From CAYHCE01 sp964355015 (GTDB lineage Bacteria; Cyanobacteriota; Cyanobacteriia; PCC-6307; Cyanobiaceae): a DNA stretch of 64,000 nt. The notes under the pieces are model-generated. The model was not told the origin of the DNA. It saw only the letters and a list, made by a program, of their open reading frames with translations, and searched no databases. Positions 48,607-56,613 of this stretch are shown here, piece after piece; the first letter of the stretch is position 1; each line of letters starts with the position of its first letter. The DNA is taken from NCBI GenBank assembly GCA_964355015.1, contig CAYHCE010000014.1:1-64000 (forward strand), in the 5' to 3' direction. Position numbers and translations under genes: made by a program.

Positions 48607-48921
48607 TTTCACAGGATCCGCTCCCTCAGGCCTAGGCCGTGCCGGGCAGGGAGTCGCCTCGTGAGGGTCTGTTTGCCGTTGCGCGTCTCCAGATCCAATC
48701 TGGTGAGCGAACCGTGTCCACGGCCGCAGACGCGGGATGGGCCCCATCGTCCTGGATCGGTGCTTCTGCAGGCAAGGATCGAGAGCAGAGCAGGACGTTC
48801 CCCCTGGGTGTCCTGGCGAGCGGCAGTTCCTGGGTGTGCCAGTTGCCGAATGGATGCCGCACGCCTGTTTCTTTGCTGACTCGATGTAGCGTGCCGTGGA
48901 TAGATAAGTGATGGAAAGTTA
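48607..48921. other. Intergenic region between tRNA-Arg and porin
   Basis: About 315 bases without a supported gene. A short open frame (48639-48911) has no ribosome-binding site and no recognisable sequence. Inverted segments CTCCCT / AGGGAG with AGGCCTAGGCC between them lie shortly after the tRNA and may end its transcript. The last 40 bases are A+T-richer (GATAGATAAGTGATGG) and probably hold the porin promoter. Confidence 0.4.
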
Positions 48922-50340
48922 GTGCCGTCCCCGCTTCGTCGCGATCGATTATGGACGGAGATTGGAGCTGGCCTTGCCTTTGGCCTGCTGGCTGGGGTCT
49001 CTCCTGCATGGGCTCAAGTGGAGGGGTCACCTGGCCATCCGGTGCCAACCATGCCGCTGCCTGAGTCTGCGTCCCCTGCCCCAGCTGGCCCTGCGGCGGA
49101 TCCTCCCGTCACCAAGGCCATCGGGGTCAGTGGCAACCCCATCAATACGCTGCATTTCATGGGGACCGGCCAGCTGGGCCAATGGCTCGGTCTCCCGGCG
49201 GATGGAGCGCTGAGAATCGGAGGGGTTGCCGTAGGCACCGGCACTCCCCAGCTCGGCGGAGGCTCAGGCGGAGGTGCGTTCAGTTGGGCGGGATTCGTTG
49301 CCCTTGAACTCAGCCTTGACCTTGAAAAGGCGATCGGCTGGAACGGCGCAAAGCTGAGTGTGGCGGGTCTTCAGTATAATGTACAGCCAGTGAATCAAAG
49401 GGCTGGAAGCGTTCAGGGCGTGAATTCCACGGACGCCGTAGGCCCCAATAACCGCACTGAGCTTTATAATTACTTGTTTTCGCAGAATCTGTTTGAAGAT
49501 CAGTTTCAGCTCGTTGTAGGCAAGCTCATTCCGACGATTTCCTTCGGGAATGCCACGGCGCCGGATCCCTCTGCACAGAATAGAAACTACGACATCCCTT
49601 CTTTGACCGGCCTCAGCTATACGCCTGTGTTCGTGGTTCCAACCATGCTCGGGCGGATTCCGGGTTATCCCGATTCCGCCCTGGGGTTGACGACCACCCT
49701 TGCCCCCAATGTCTTCAAGGGCCGGGCCTACGTGACGGCGGGGGTATTCGACGGCCGCCTCGGGGCTGGCGAAGCCTGGACCGGCCTGGTGGCTCCCAGC
49801 CTGAAAGGTCCGCTGTTCAGCGTGGCCCAGGTGGGAACCGCCTGGCGCCTGGGACCACGCCAGGCGCCTGGCCAGTTGTTCATCGGCGGCTGGCACCAGG
49901 CTGGTCCCCTGGGCTCCCCTGGTGGACTGAGGGAAACCTCCGCCGGAGGTGTGTATGGGCAAGTCAGCCAGCGGCTGACCAGTTTTCGCTATGGCCAGGA
50001 CTCCAGTGGTCTGAACGTGTTCGTGCAGGCAGGATGGAGCCCTTCGGTCACCAACCTGATCAATTCGTCCATCGGTGGCGGGCTTACGGTTCTGGCCCCG
50101 TTCGCCTCCCGGCCCAGGGACAGCTATGGGGTGGGACTGTCCTGGGCGCGCTTGAACGATCGAACGGGGGCGGGTTATGGCTTCAACCCCAGTGAGTTGA
50201 TGCTGCAGGCCTATGCCCAGTTCCACCTGGTGAACAATCTGTTCCTGCAACCGGTGATCACCACCTTGCCTCTGGTGGGGGTCGCCGGCGGCTCGGCGCC
50301 ATCGGTGTCGGCCACCCTGCAACTCACGGCGCTGTTCTGA
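48922..50340 (+). CDS. OprB-type carbohydrate-selective porin
   Basis: A 472-residue outer-membrane beta-barrel protein starting at GTG 48922. The N-terminus has a signal peptide ending in PAWA-QVE. The barrel part resembles cyanobacterial OprB-like porins (FSWAGFVALELSLDLEKA; LFEDQFQLVVGKLIP; FNPSELMLQAYAQFHLVNNLFLQP region) and ends in a C-terminal aromatic residue (LTALF), the usual barrel-assembly signal. It lacks the long S-layer-homology domain of the major cyanobacterial porins. It lies alone behind tRNA-Arg; gene composition is more A+T-rich than the housekeeping genes. Confidence 0.8.
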   Translation: MPSPLRRDRLWTEIGAGLAFGLLAGVSPAWAQVEGSPGHPVPTMPLPESASPAPAGPAADPPVTKAIGVSGNPINTLHFMGTGQLGQWLGLPADGALRIGGVAVGTGTPQLGGGSGGGAFSWAGFVALELSLDLEKAIGWNGAKLSVAGLQYNVQPVNQRAGSVQGVNSTDAVGPNNRTELYNYLFSQNLFEDQFQLVVGKLIPTISFGNATAPDPSAQNRNYDIPSLTGLSYTPVFVVPTMLGRIPGYPDSALGLTTTLAPNVFKGRAYVTAGVFDGRLGAGEAWTGLVAPSLKGPLFSVAQVGTAWRLGPRQAPGQLFIGGWHQAGPLGSPGGLRETSAGGVYGQVSQRLTSFRYGQDSSGLNVFVQAGWSPSVTNLINSSIGGGLTVLAPFASRPRDSYGVGLSWARLNDRTGAGYGFNPSELMLQAYAQFHLVNNLFLQPVITTLPLVGVAGGSAPSVSATLQLTALF

Positions 50341-50376
50341 GAGCCATGCGGCTGAGGGTTCGGCCTCTCGGCCACT

Positions 50377-51561
50377 TCAGCGGGGAGCGGCAGGACCGTT
50401 CTCCTTCTCCATCGCCTGTTTCAGGGTGGAGGGTCCGAGCCCATCGACAGCGGTCGTGGTCCACGGCCACTGGTTGGTTTCAAAAGGGGCAAGGGGTGGA
50501 AGGATCGGCGTGATGCCGTTGGCTCGGTCGAACGCCTGGATGCGCGAATGGGCCGGTCCCACCGTGTAGGCACCCATGGAGGCCGACGGTCGAATCCTGG
50601 CCCCGTCCGCCCTGGCGATGGCCTGCCGGGCACCGGTGCTGAGCAACTCCACATCCATCAGGAAGTAGTCGTCGAAGAAGGCCTTGCCCAGTTCGCGGTC
50701 TTTGACGATACGGGACATCAGAGCGAGAATGGTATCGGGCGTGGTGGTGAACTCAGTGGTTTCGAACAGCATCAGGCGCTCGTTGATCGCTTCTGTGCCG
50801 AAGAACTGGGCCATCAGCGTGAAGATGATGTTGTTGCGCCGCGTCACATATAGAGAGTTGGTGGCGCCGTAAGTCTGCTCCCACTGGCTGCCGAGTTTCT
50901 TTTTCCAATCCGCCATGACTTGCATCCAATGCCCCACCTGATAGTCTGCGGCGGCGGAAATGGTGGTCTTGAAGAGAGGGGCGACGCCCTGGGCCCAGGC
51001 TGAAACCTTGGCTTTGTCAATGGAGCCGGCTTTCAGCGTGTCATCGATGAAGGTAATGTTGCTGGTCAGAATCTTGCGAACTGCGGCATCAACTTCGGGG
51101 GCAAGCCCCATCTGATCGGCATCGGCGAGTGTTTTCGTCTGTTGCTGGCGATAGGCCGCAAAATCGGCCTTCCAGTTCGAGTCTGTGCTCAACCCGTCGA
51201 TGTAGGGCTGAAGAATGGCATACAGGGCCATGGCGCTGTGGGAGACACCCTTGACGACCTGATACTGAACAGGAACGGAATCGGCACGGATCGGATGTTT
51301 CTGGCCAGGTATGAAGAGATAGAAATCTCCGCCCGCGCTGCTGAACAATCCAAGGATGATGGGATGTTGCTTCCGAAACTGCGTGAGATACTCGTTCAAA
51401 GTTCTTGCATAAAACACGTTCATCTGGGAGTCCAGATTCAAGGCATTCTGGATGGCCATCTTGACTGCTGCCACGGAAGGAATGGCAATCAGAATGGCAG
51501 CGGCCAACGCGATGCAGGCCCGTACCCAGGTGGGCTTGGGCCAGAACTGAGCCATATTCAT
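50377..51561 (-). CDS. Membrane-anchored protein of unknown function
   Basis: About 394 residues if it starts at ATG 51561 (MNMAQFWPKP); ATG 51630 would add 23. One N-terminal hydrophobic segment (about residues 13-33) looks like a signal anchor, so most of the protein is periplasmic. It is rich in helix-forming residues with few cysteines, and I do not recognise any domain. Recognisable stretches are YLTQFRKQHPIILGLF and RRNNIIFTLMAQFFG. Base composition is unusual for the window: 26 G+C in 60 at 51361-51420. It is convergent with the porin gene (36 bases between stops). Confidence 0.65.
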   Translation of the reverse strand: MNMAQFWPKPTWVRACIALAAAILIAIPSVAAVKMAIQNALNLDSQMNVFYARTLNEYLTQFRKQHPIILGLFSSAGGDFYLFIPGQKHPIRADSVPVQYQVVKGVSHSAMALYAILQPYIDGLSTDSNWKADFAAYRQQQTKTLADADQMGLAPEVDAAVRKILTSNITFIDDTLKAGSIDKAKVSAWAQGVAPLFKTTISAAADYQVGHWMQVMADWKKKLGSQWEQTYGATNSLYVTRRNNIIFTLMAQFFGTEAINERLMLFETTEFTTTPDTILALMSRIVKDRELGKAFFDDYFLMDVELLSTGARQAIARADGARIRPSASMGAYTVGPAHSRIQAFDRANGITPILPPLAPFETNQWPWTTTAVDGLGPSTLKQAMEKENGPAAPR

Positions 51562-52083
51562 GTCAGCGGGTTTCGATGGGTGGGAGGGCGGAGTGAAGAG
51601 GTGTTGCTTGCCCACAAGTCTGAGAGGCATCGTTTCAGATGCGTCTTTTCCTGGGAGAAGCCCTTGCGATTCGCGGTGGTTGTCAGTGTGAGTGTTGCGC
51701 TGATTTCAGAGAATGGGTTGAATCCTGGGCCTGCGGATGCAAAAACTTACTCCAATCAACTTTGCCCCAATCAACTCGGGCTGAAAAGGCGTGATCTCAG
51801 GTTGATGAGGCTGAGAATGGGGCTGGATTTGCTTCAGCATTGGTTCGAAGATGCCTGAAACCTGGCTATCCATTAATGCTTCCTGTGCCACTGCTCGGGA
51901 GTGCTTTTCACTACGGATCAACGCTCACTGCCCGACCCGCAGCCCTTGTCCATGTCTGCCGGACGGGATTGAGCACGAGTCTGTTGACGCTGGTTCAGGG
52001 GCTGGTCTGGTAGTGAGCGCTACGAGTGGTGCCCTGCTGAAAGCGGCCACCGCCGCTAGCGTGGGATAGGTCTTCCTTTCCCC
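51562..52083. other. Gene-poor A+T-rich stretch
   Basis: About 520 bases with no convincing gene. Two short frames on opposite strands around 51700-51920 lack ribosome-binding sites and family matches I can recall. A ten-base direct repeat CCAATCAACT occurs at 51752 and 51767 (15-base period). The composition stays below the window norm until about 51930. The first 70 bases may be the leader or N-terminal extension of the unknown gene on the minus strand. Confidence 0.4.
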
Positions 52084-52419
52084 ATGACCCAGCTCCACGA
52101 TCTGCGGTTGCGGCTGTTGGTGCAACAGGAAAGCGAGCGGATCGCCCGCAGTCAGCCCGACGAGCTCGATCTCTCCGTGGTGCAGGCCCGCTGTCTCTGC
52201 TGGCTGGCCCTGCTGGCCGAGGCCCATGAGCAGCAATCGGGCGAGGCCGAGCGTAGTGGCGACATGGAGCAGGCCATGGGCTGGTTCGCCGATTCGATGC
52301 GGCTGCGGGATGTGATCCAGCTGGTGAGCTCGATCGAGATCCCCCTGCCCGCCTCCTGTGAGGAGGGGGAGGACGGCGACGAACCTTGCTTCGACGACCC
52401 CTTCGGCAGCGTGGCCTGA
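52084..52419 (+). CDS. Conserved small acidic protein, unknown function
   Basis: A 111-residue, mainly helical protein (MTQLHDLRLRLLVQQESERI) with a long amphipathic region (about residues 1-90) and an acidic C-terminus (EEGEDGDEPCFDDPF). It has no signal peptide. I recall similar proteins in Synechococcus annotated as hypothetical. The start ATG follows a CTTTCCCC spacer without a clear ribosome-binding site. It is 74 bases upstream of another small cyanobacterial protein on the same strand, so they may form a pair. Confidence 0.6.
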   Translation: MTQLHDLRLRLLVQQESERIARSQPDELDLSVVQARCLCWLALLAEAHEQQSGEAERSGDMEQAMGWFADSMRLRDVIQLVSSIEIPLPASCEEGEDGDEPCFDDPFGSVA

Positions 52420-52493
52420 GCTTTGCCGCGGAACCGCCCGGCACACCCTGACATGCAATGCCATGATGGGCGTTGAGGAACCAAGGGAGCGCG

Positions 52494-52967
52494 GTGCCCG
52501 AAGAGCCCTGCCAATGCCCTGATTGTCAACGGTTCTATCGGGAACATGACCGATTGATCCGCGAGAACCCCACCCTGCGCCAGCAGCAGGAGCTGAACTG
52601 GGCTGCGCTCCAGTCGTTCCGCACCCTGGCCGGTCGTGTTCTGGAGGAGTTGCAGAAGGCCCATGGGGACGGGGAGCCCGAAGGGTCCACTGCCGCGGCT
52701 GTGGCAGGCGGCGCGTCGGGTCCAGCCGACGGCGCAGAGGAGGAGACTCTGCAACAGGCCATCGGCGATCTGGAGAACATCAACGCCCACCTGTTCTCGA
52801 TCGAGGCCTTGATGGAGCGGATCTTCGATGTGCGGGTGCCGGAGGAGGTGGAGCAGAAGTTCCGGGAGGTGGCCGGTGAACTGGCCCCCGACCCGCTCAA
52901 TGCCGACCGGCTGCGTCTCAACCGGCTGCTGCATCAGACCCCCGATCTGCCCGACCACCGCAGCTAG
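52494..52967 (+). CDS. Conserved protein with N-terminal CxCxxC motif, unknown function
   Basis: A 157-residue protein from GTG 52494, which has AAGGGAG five bases upstream; that decides the start over one seven codons earlier. The N-terminus reads MPEEPCQCPDCQRFYREH, with closely spaced cysteines that might bind zinc. A central Ala/Gly/Glu-rich linker (about residues 50-80) separates two helical parts. No function is known to me. Its TAG stop shares CTAG with the convergent ackA stop. Confidence 0.65.
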   Translation: MPEEPCQCPDCQRFYREHDRLIRENPTLRQQQELNWAALQSFRTLAGRVLEELQKAHGDGEPEGSTAAAVAGGASGPADGAEEETLQQAIGDLENINAHLFSIEALMERIFDVRVPEEVEQKFREVAGELAPDPLNADRLRLNRLLHQTPDLPDHRS

Positions 52968-54019
52968 CCCCGAGGCGGGCCCAGGCTTCGGCGGCAGAGC
53001 CGGGCGATCATCCCTTCCTCGTCGGCCGGCACCCGCAGCAGGGTGAACGGCCCCAGCCAGCCGAGAGAGCCAACGAGTTCGGCTTCGAGTGCCGTGTCGT
53101 TCGCACCGATCCCGCCGCTGAGGGCGATCACATCCACGCCACCGAGGCTGGCCGCCATCGCGCCGATCCCCTGCAGGAGCCTGTGCCGGAAGACGGCCAG
53201 TGCCAGGGCGGCGCCGGGGTGACCGGCCGTTGCCGCTCGTCGCAGCTCCCGCATGTCGCCCGAGAGCTCCGAAAGCCCCCGCAGCCCGCTCTCCTGCTGC
53301 AGGGTTCGATCCAGCTCCTCTACCGACAGGCCACGGCGCAGCTCATGCAGCAGCAGGCCAGGGTCCACCGAGCCGCTGCGGCTGGCCATCACCAGCCCCT
53401 CCAGCGGGGTGAAGCCCATGGTGGTGTCGATGCTGCGGCCCGAGCGGATGGCCGCCAGGGAGCAACCTGCCCCGAGATGGCAGCTGATCAGGCGCAGCCC
53501 TTCCGGCCGGGCCTGCCGCGCAGCCACCACCTCGCTGACGTGCTGATGGTTCAGCCCGTGGAAGCCGAAACGCCGCAGGCCCCGCTGGCGCCAGGCTGCC
53601 GGCAGGGCATAGGTGAAGGCCTCGGCGGGCAGGGTGCTGTGGAAGGCGGTGTCGAAGCAGGCCCATTGGGGCAGCTCCGGGCGCCAGCGCCGCAGCCAGC
53701 GGATCACCGCCAGGGCCGGGGCATTGTGGAGCGGCGCCAGCGGGATCAGGGCCTCCAGCTGCCGCTCCACCGCCGGGTCGATCGGGGAGGGGGCAGTGAA
53801 GCGCTCGCCCCCGTGCACCACCCGGTGGGCCGCCAGTGCCAGGCGATCCAGCCAGGGGAGCAGGGCCTCGCTCAGGCCGGCCGTGAGGGCCGGGTCCTGG
53901 TCGCGAGCCCACGGGAAGTGCTCCTGCCAGAGCCGGTGGCCGCCGGCGTCGAGCACGCAGGCCTTGAGGCTGGAGCTGCCGAGATTGAGCACCAGCATCG
54001 GCCCTGCTGCCGCCGTCAT
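52964..54019 (-). CDS. ackA: Acetate kinase
   Basis: A 351-residue member of the acetokinase family that makes ATP and acetate from acetyl phosphate. Family blocks are visible: VLNLGSSSLKACVLD at the N-terminus, RVVHGGERF, HNAPALAVIRW, FDTAFHSTLP, FGFHGLNHQHV, CHLGAGCSLAA and the GGIGAND loop near the C-terminus. It is shorter than the usual 400 residues, mainly in loops. Start codon ATG 54019 is one base after the glgP stop (TGA-G-ATG), so it is coupled to glycogen phosphorylase and phosphoketolase. Confidence 0.93.
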   Translation of the reverse strand: MTAAAGPMLVLNLGSSSLKACVLDAGGHRLWQEHFPWARDQDPALTAGLSEALLPWLDRLALAAHRVVHGGERFTAPSPIDPAVERQLEALIPLAPLHNAPALAVIRWLRRWRPELPQWACFDTAFHSTLPAEAFTYALPAAWRQRGLRRFGFHGLNHQHVSEVVAARQARPEGLRLISCHLGAGCSLAAIRSGRSIDTTMGFTPLEGLVMASRSGSVDPGLLLHELRRGLSVEELDRTLQQESGLRGLSELSGDMRELRRAATAGHPGAALALAVFRHRLLQGIGAMAASLGGVDVIALSGGIGANDTALEAELVGSLGWLGPFTLLRVPADEEGMIARLCRRSLGPPRG

Positions 54020-54020
54020 C

Positions 54021-56543
54021 TCAGTGGATCTCGCAGCTGATCGTGACCGGGAAGGGCTCGGCCCGCCAGATCCGTTGGGCGTACTCGCGGATCGAGCGAT
54101 CGGAAGAGAAGAAGCCGCTGCGGGCGGTGTTCAGCAGCGACATGCGGTTCCAGGTGGTGCGATCCGCCCAGGCCTGGCTGACCGCGTCCTGGGCGCGGAG
54201 GTAATCGCTGAAATCGGCCAGCACGAAGTAGGGGTCGCGGCCGGTGAGGTTCTCCAGCAGCGGCTTGAACAGGTCGCCGTCGCCGTTGCTGAAGTGCCCC
54301 TGCTCCACCAGCCGCAGCACGTCGGGCAGCTCCGGGATGGTGTGGATCAGCTCCCAGGGCCGGTAGCCTTCGGCCCGCAGCGCCTCGATGCCGTCGGTGG
54401 TGCGGCCGAACAGGAAGAAATTCTCCGCCCCCACCTGCTCGCGGATCTCCACGTTGGCACCATCAAGGGTGCCGATCGTGAGCGCCCCGTTCATCGCGAA
54501 CTTCATGTTGCCGGTGCCTGAGGCCTCGAGCCCGGCGGTGGAGATCTGCTCGGAGAGATCGGAAGCCGGATACACCCGTTGCCCCAGCTTGACGTTGTAG
54601 TCAGGCAGGAACACCACCCGCAGGCGCCCGTCCATGTCGGGGTCGGCGTTGATCGTGTCGGCGATGCCGTTGAGGAAGCGGATGATCAGCTTCGCCATGT
54701 AGTAGCCCGGCGCCGCCTTGCCGCCGAAGATCACGGTGCGAGGCGCCATGCCGTCGGCTCTGCCGTTCTTGATCCGCACGTACTGGGCGATCAGCTGCAG
54801 GGCGTTGAGGTGCTGGCGCTTGTACTCGTGGATCCGCTTGACCTGCACGTCGAACAGTGAGGCGGGATCCACCAGCAGGCCGCTCTGGCGGTGGATGTAG
54901 TGGGCCAACTGGCGTTTCACCGACAGCTTGGTCTGGCCCCAGCGCTCCAGGAAGCCGGTGTCGTTCTGGAACGACTCCAGCTGGCGGAGGTTGTCGAGGT
55001 TGCGCACCCAGTCCTGGCCGATCGCCTCATCGAGCAGATCGCGCAGCAGCGGATTGGCGAGGGCGATCCAGCGTCGGGGGGTGACGCCGTTGGTGACGTT
55101 GGTGAACTTCTCCGGCCAGAGGGAGGCGAATTCGGGAAACAGCTGGGTGCGCACAAGCTCGCTGTGCAGCGCCGCCACGCCGTTGACGTGGTGGGAGGCC
55201 ACGGTGGCGAGGTGGGCCATCCTCACGGCCTTCTGATCCTCTTCGTCGATGATCGAGACCCGCCTGACGATCTGGTCGTTGTCAGGGAACTTCAGCCGCA
55301 CGGTCTGGAGGAAGCGTCGGTTGATCTCGTAGATCAGCTCGAGGTGACGGGGCAGCAGGGCACCGAACAGATCGAGGCCCCACTTCTCGAGCGCCTCGGG
55401 CAGAAGGGTGTGGTTGGTGTAGGCCACGGAGCGGGTGGTGATGTCCCAGGCCACCTCCCACTCCAGATGCTTGTCGTCGATCAGCAGCCGCATCAGCTCG
55501 GCCACGGCGATCGCCGGATGGGTGTCGTTGAGCTGCACCGCCCAGTGCTCGGGGAATTCGCTGATCGGCAGGCCCCGCAGGTCGAGGCTGCGCACCATGT
55601 CCTGCAGGGAGCAGGAGACGAAGAAGTGCTGCTGCTTCAGGCGCAGGCGCCGGCCCTCATCGGTGCCGTCGTTGGGGTACAGCACCTTGGAGAGGGTCTC
55701 GGAACCCACCTTCTCCTCCACGGCGCCGTAGTAGTCGCCGATGTTGAAGGCATAGAAATCGAAGCTTTCGGAGGCTTCCGCCTGCCAGAGCCTGAGCCGG
55801 TCGCAGGTGTTGACGCGGTAGCCCAGCACCGGCACGTCGTGGGGGATGCCGATGGCGTGTTCGGCGGGGATCCAGCGCACCCGGTCGTGGCCCCGCTCGT
55901 CGCGGTAGCGCTCGGTGCTGCCGCCGAAACCCACGAAGCAGGCCTGGTCGGGGTGGGGCAGCTCCCAGGGCCAGCCGCCCCTGAGCCACTTGTCGGTGAT
56001 CTCCACCTGCCAGCCGTCGCGGATCAGCTGGTCGAAGATGCCGAACTCGTAGCGGATGCCATAGCCAGTGGCGGGAATCTCCAGGCTGGCGAGCGATTCG
56101 AGATAACAGGCGGCCAGGCGGCCGAGGCCGCCGTTGCCCAGCCCCGGCTCCTCCTCCACCTCCAGGATCTCCTCCAGGCTGGCGAGCCCGAAGCGCTGCA
56201 GGGCCTCGGCGGCCTCCGCCTCGATGCCGAGCATCAGCAGGTTGTTGCCCAGCTGGGGGCCGATCAAGAACTCCGCCGAGAAGTAGGCCACCACGCGGGT
56301 GGGGGTGGCGTTGATCGCCTCGATGCCCGCCAGGTAGCGGGTCATCAGCCGATCGCGCACGGCGTAGCTCAGCGCCGTGTAGAGGTCGTGGCGGCTGGCG
56401 GTGGGGGCCAGCTTGCCGAGGGTGTAAAAGAGGTGCTTGGTCATGCCATCGAACACCCCTTCGGCCGTGAGGCCACTGCGATCAGGGTCGGCATAGCAGC
56501 CCGGGGTGGGCAGCCTCAGCTGGCGCGGCGGGGCTTCGGTCAT
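54021..56543 (-). CDS. glgP: Glycogen phosphorylase (paralogue 2)
   Basis: An 840-residue phosphorylase with the PLP site LEASGTGNMKFAMNGAL and the usual EEPGLGNGGLGRLAACY, QLNDTHPAIA and VKRIHEYKRQHL blocks. It differs from the paralogue at 37009 by insertions such as the FGGSTERYRDERGHDR segment (about residues 200-220). It sits between phosphoketolase (70-base gap) and acetate kinase (one-base gap), so it probably feeds glucose-1-phosphate from stored glycogen into that route in the dark or under low oxygen. Confidence 0.94.
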   Translation of the reverse strand: MTEAPPRQLRLPTPGCYADPDRSGLTAEGVFDGMTKHLFYTLGKLAPTASRHDLYTALSYAVRDRLMTRYLAGIEAINATPTRVVAYFSAEFLIGPQLGNNLLMLGIEAEAAEALQRFGLASLEEILEVEEEPGLGNGGLGRLAACYLESLASLEIPATGYGIRYEFGIFDQLIRDGWQVEITDKWLRGGWPWELPHPDQACFVGFGGSTERYRDERGHDRVRWIPAEHAIGIPHDVPVLGYRVNTCDRLRLWQAEASESFDFYAFNIGDYYGAVEEKVGSETLSKVLYPNDGTDEGRRLRLKQQHFFVSCSLQDMVRSLDLRGLPISEFPEHWAVQLNDTHPAIAVAELMRLLIDDKHLEWEVAWDITTRSVAYTNHTLLPEALEKWGLDLFGALLPRHLELIYEINRRFLQTVRLKFPDNDQIVRRVSIIDEEDQKAVRMAHLATVASHHVNGVAALHSELVRTQLFPEFASLWPEKFTNVTNGVTPRRWIALANPLLRDLLDEAIGQDWVRNLDNLRQLESFQNDTGFLERWGQTKLSVKRQLAHYIHRQSGLLVDPASLFDVQVKRIHEYKRQHLNALQLIAQYVRIKNGRADGMAPRTVIFGGKAAPGYYMAKLIIRFLNGIADTINADPDMDGRLRVVFLPDYNVKLGQRVYPASDLSEQISTAGLEASGTGNMKFAMNGALTIGTLDGANVEIREQVGAENFFLFGRTTDGIEALRAEGYRPWELIHTIPELPDVLRLVEQGHFSNGDGDLFKPLLENLTGRDPYFVLADFSDYLRAQDAVSQAWADRTTWNRMSLLNTARSGFFSSDRSIREYAQRIWRAEPFPVTISCEIH

Positions 56544-56613
56544 CGCGGGAGTCGGGGAATCAGGGAAGGTGTAGGAGAAGAACGGTCGGGTGGTGAAGGG
56601 TGAGGACGGCTCT

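Noticed and set aside
48639..48911. 90-codon open frame between tRNA-Arg and the porin gene
   Set aside because: No ribosome-binding site and no recognisable sequence; overlapping frames of similar length exist in the same place.
51752..51776. Direct repeats CCAATCAACT as the start of a CRISPR array
   Set aside because: Only two copies of ten bases with a 15-base period; too short and too few, and no cas genes are present.
51706..51921. 71-codon minus-strand frame in the A+T-richer region
   Set aside because: No ribosome-binding site, repeat-containing DNA, and no family I can recall.
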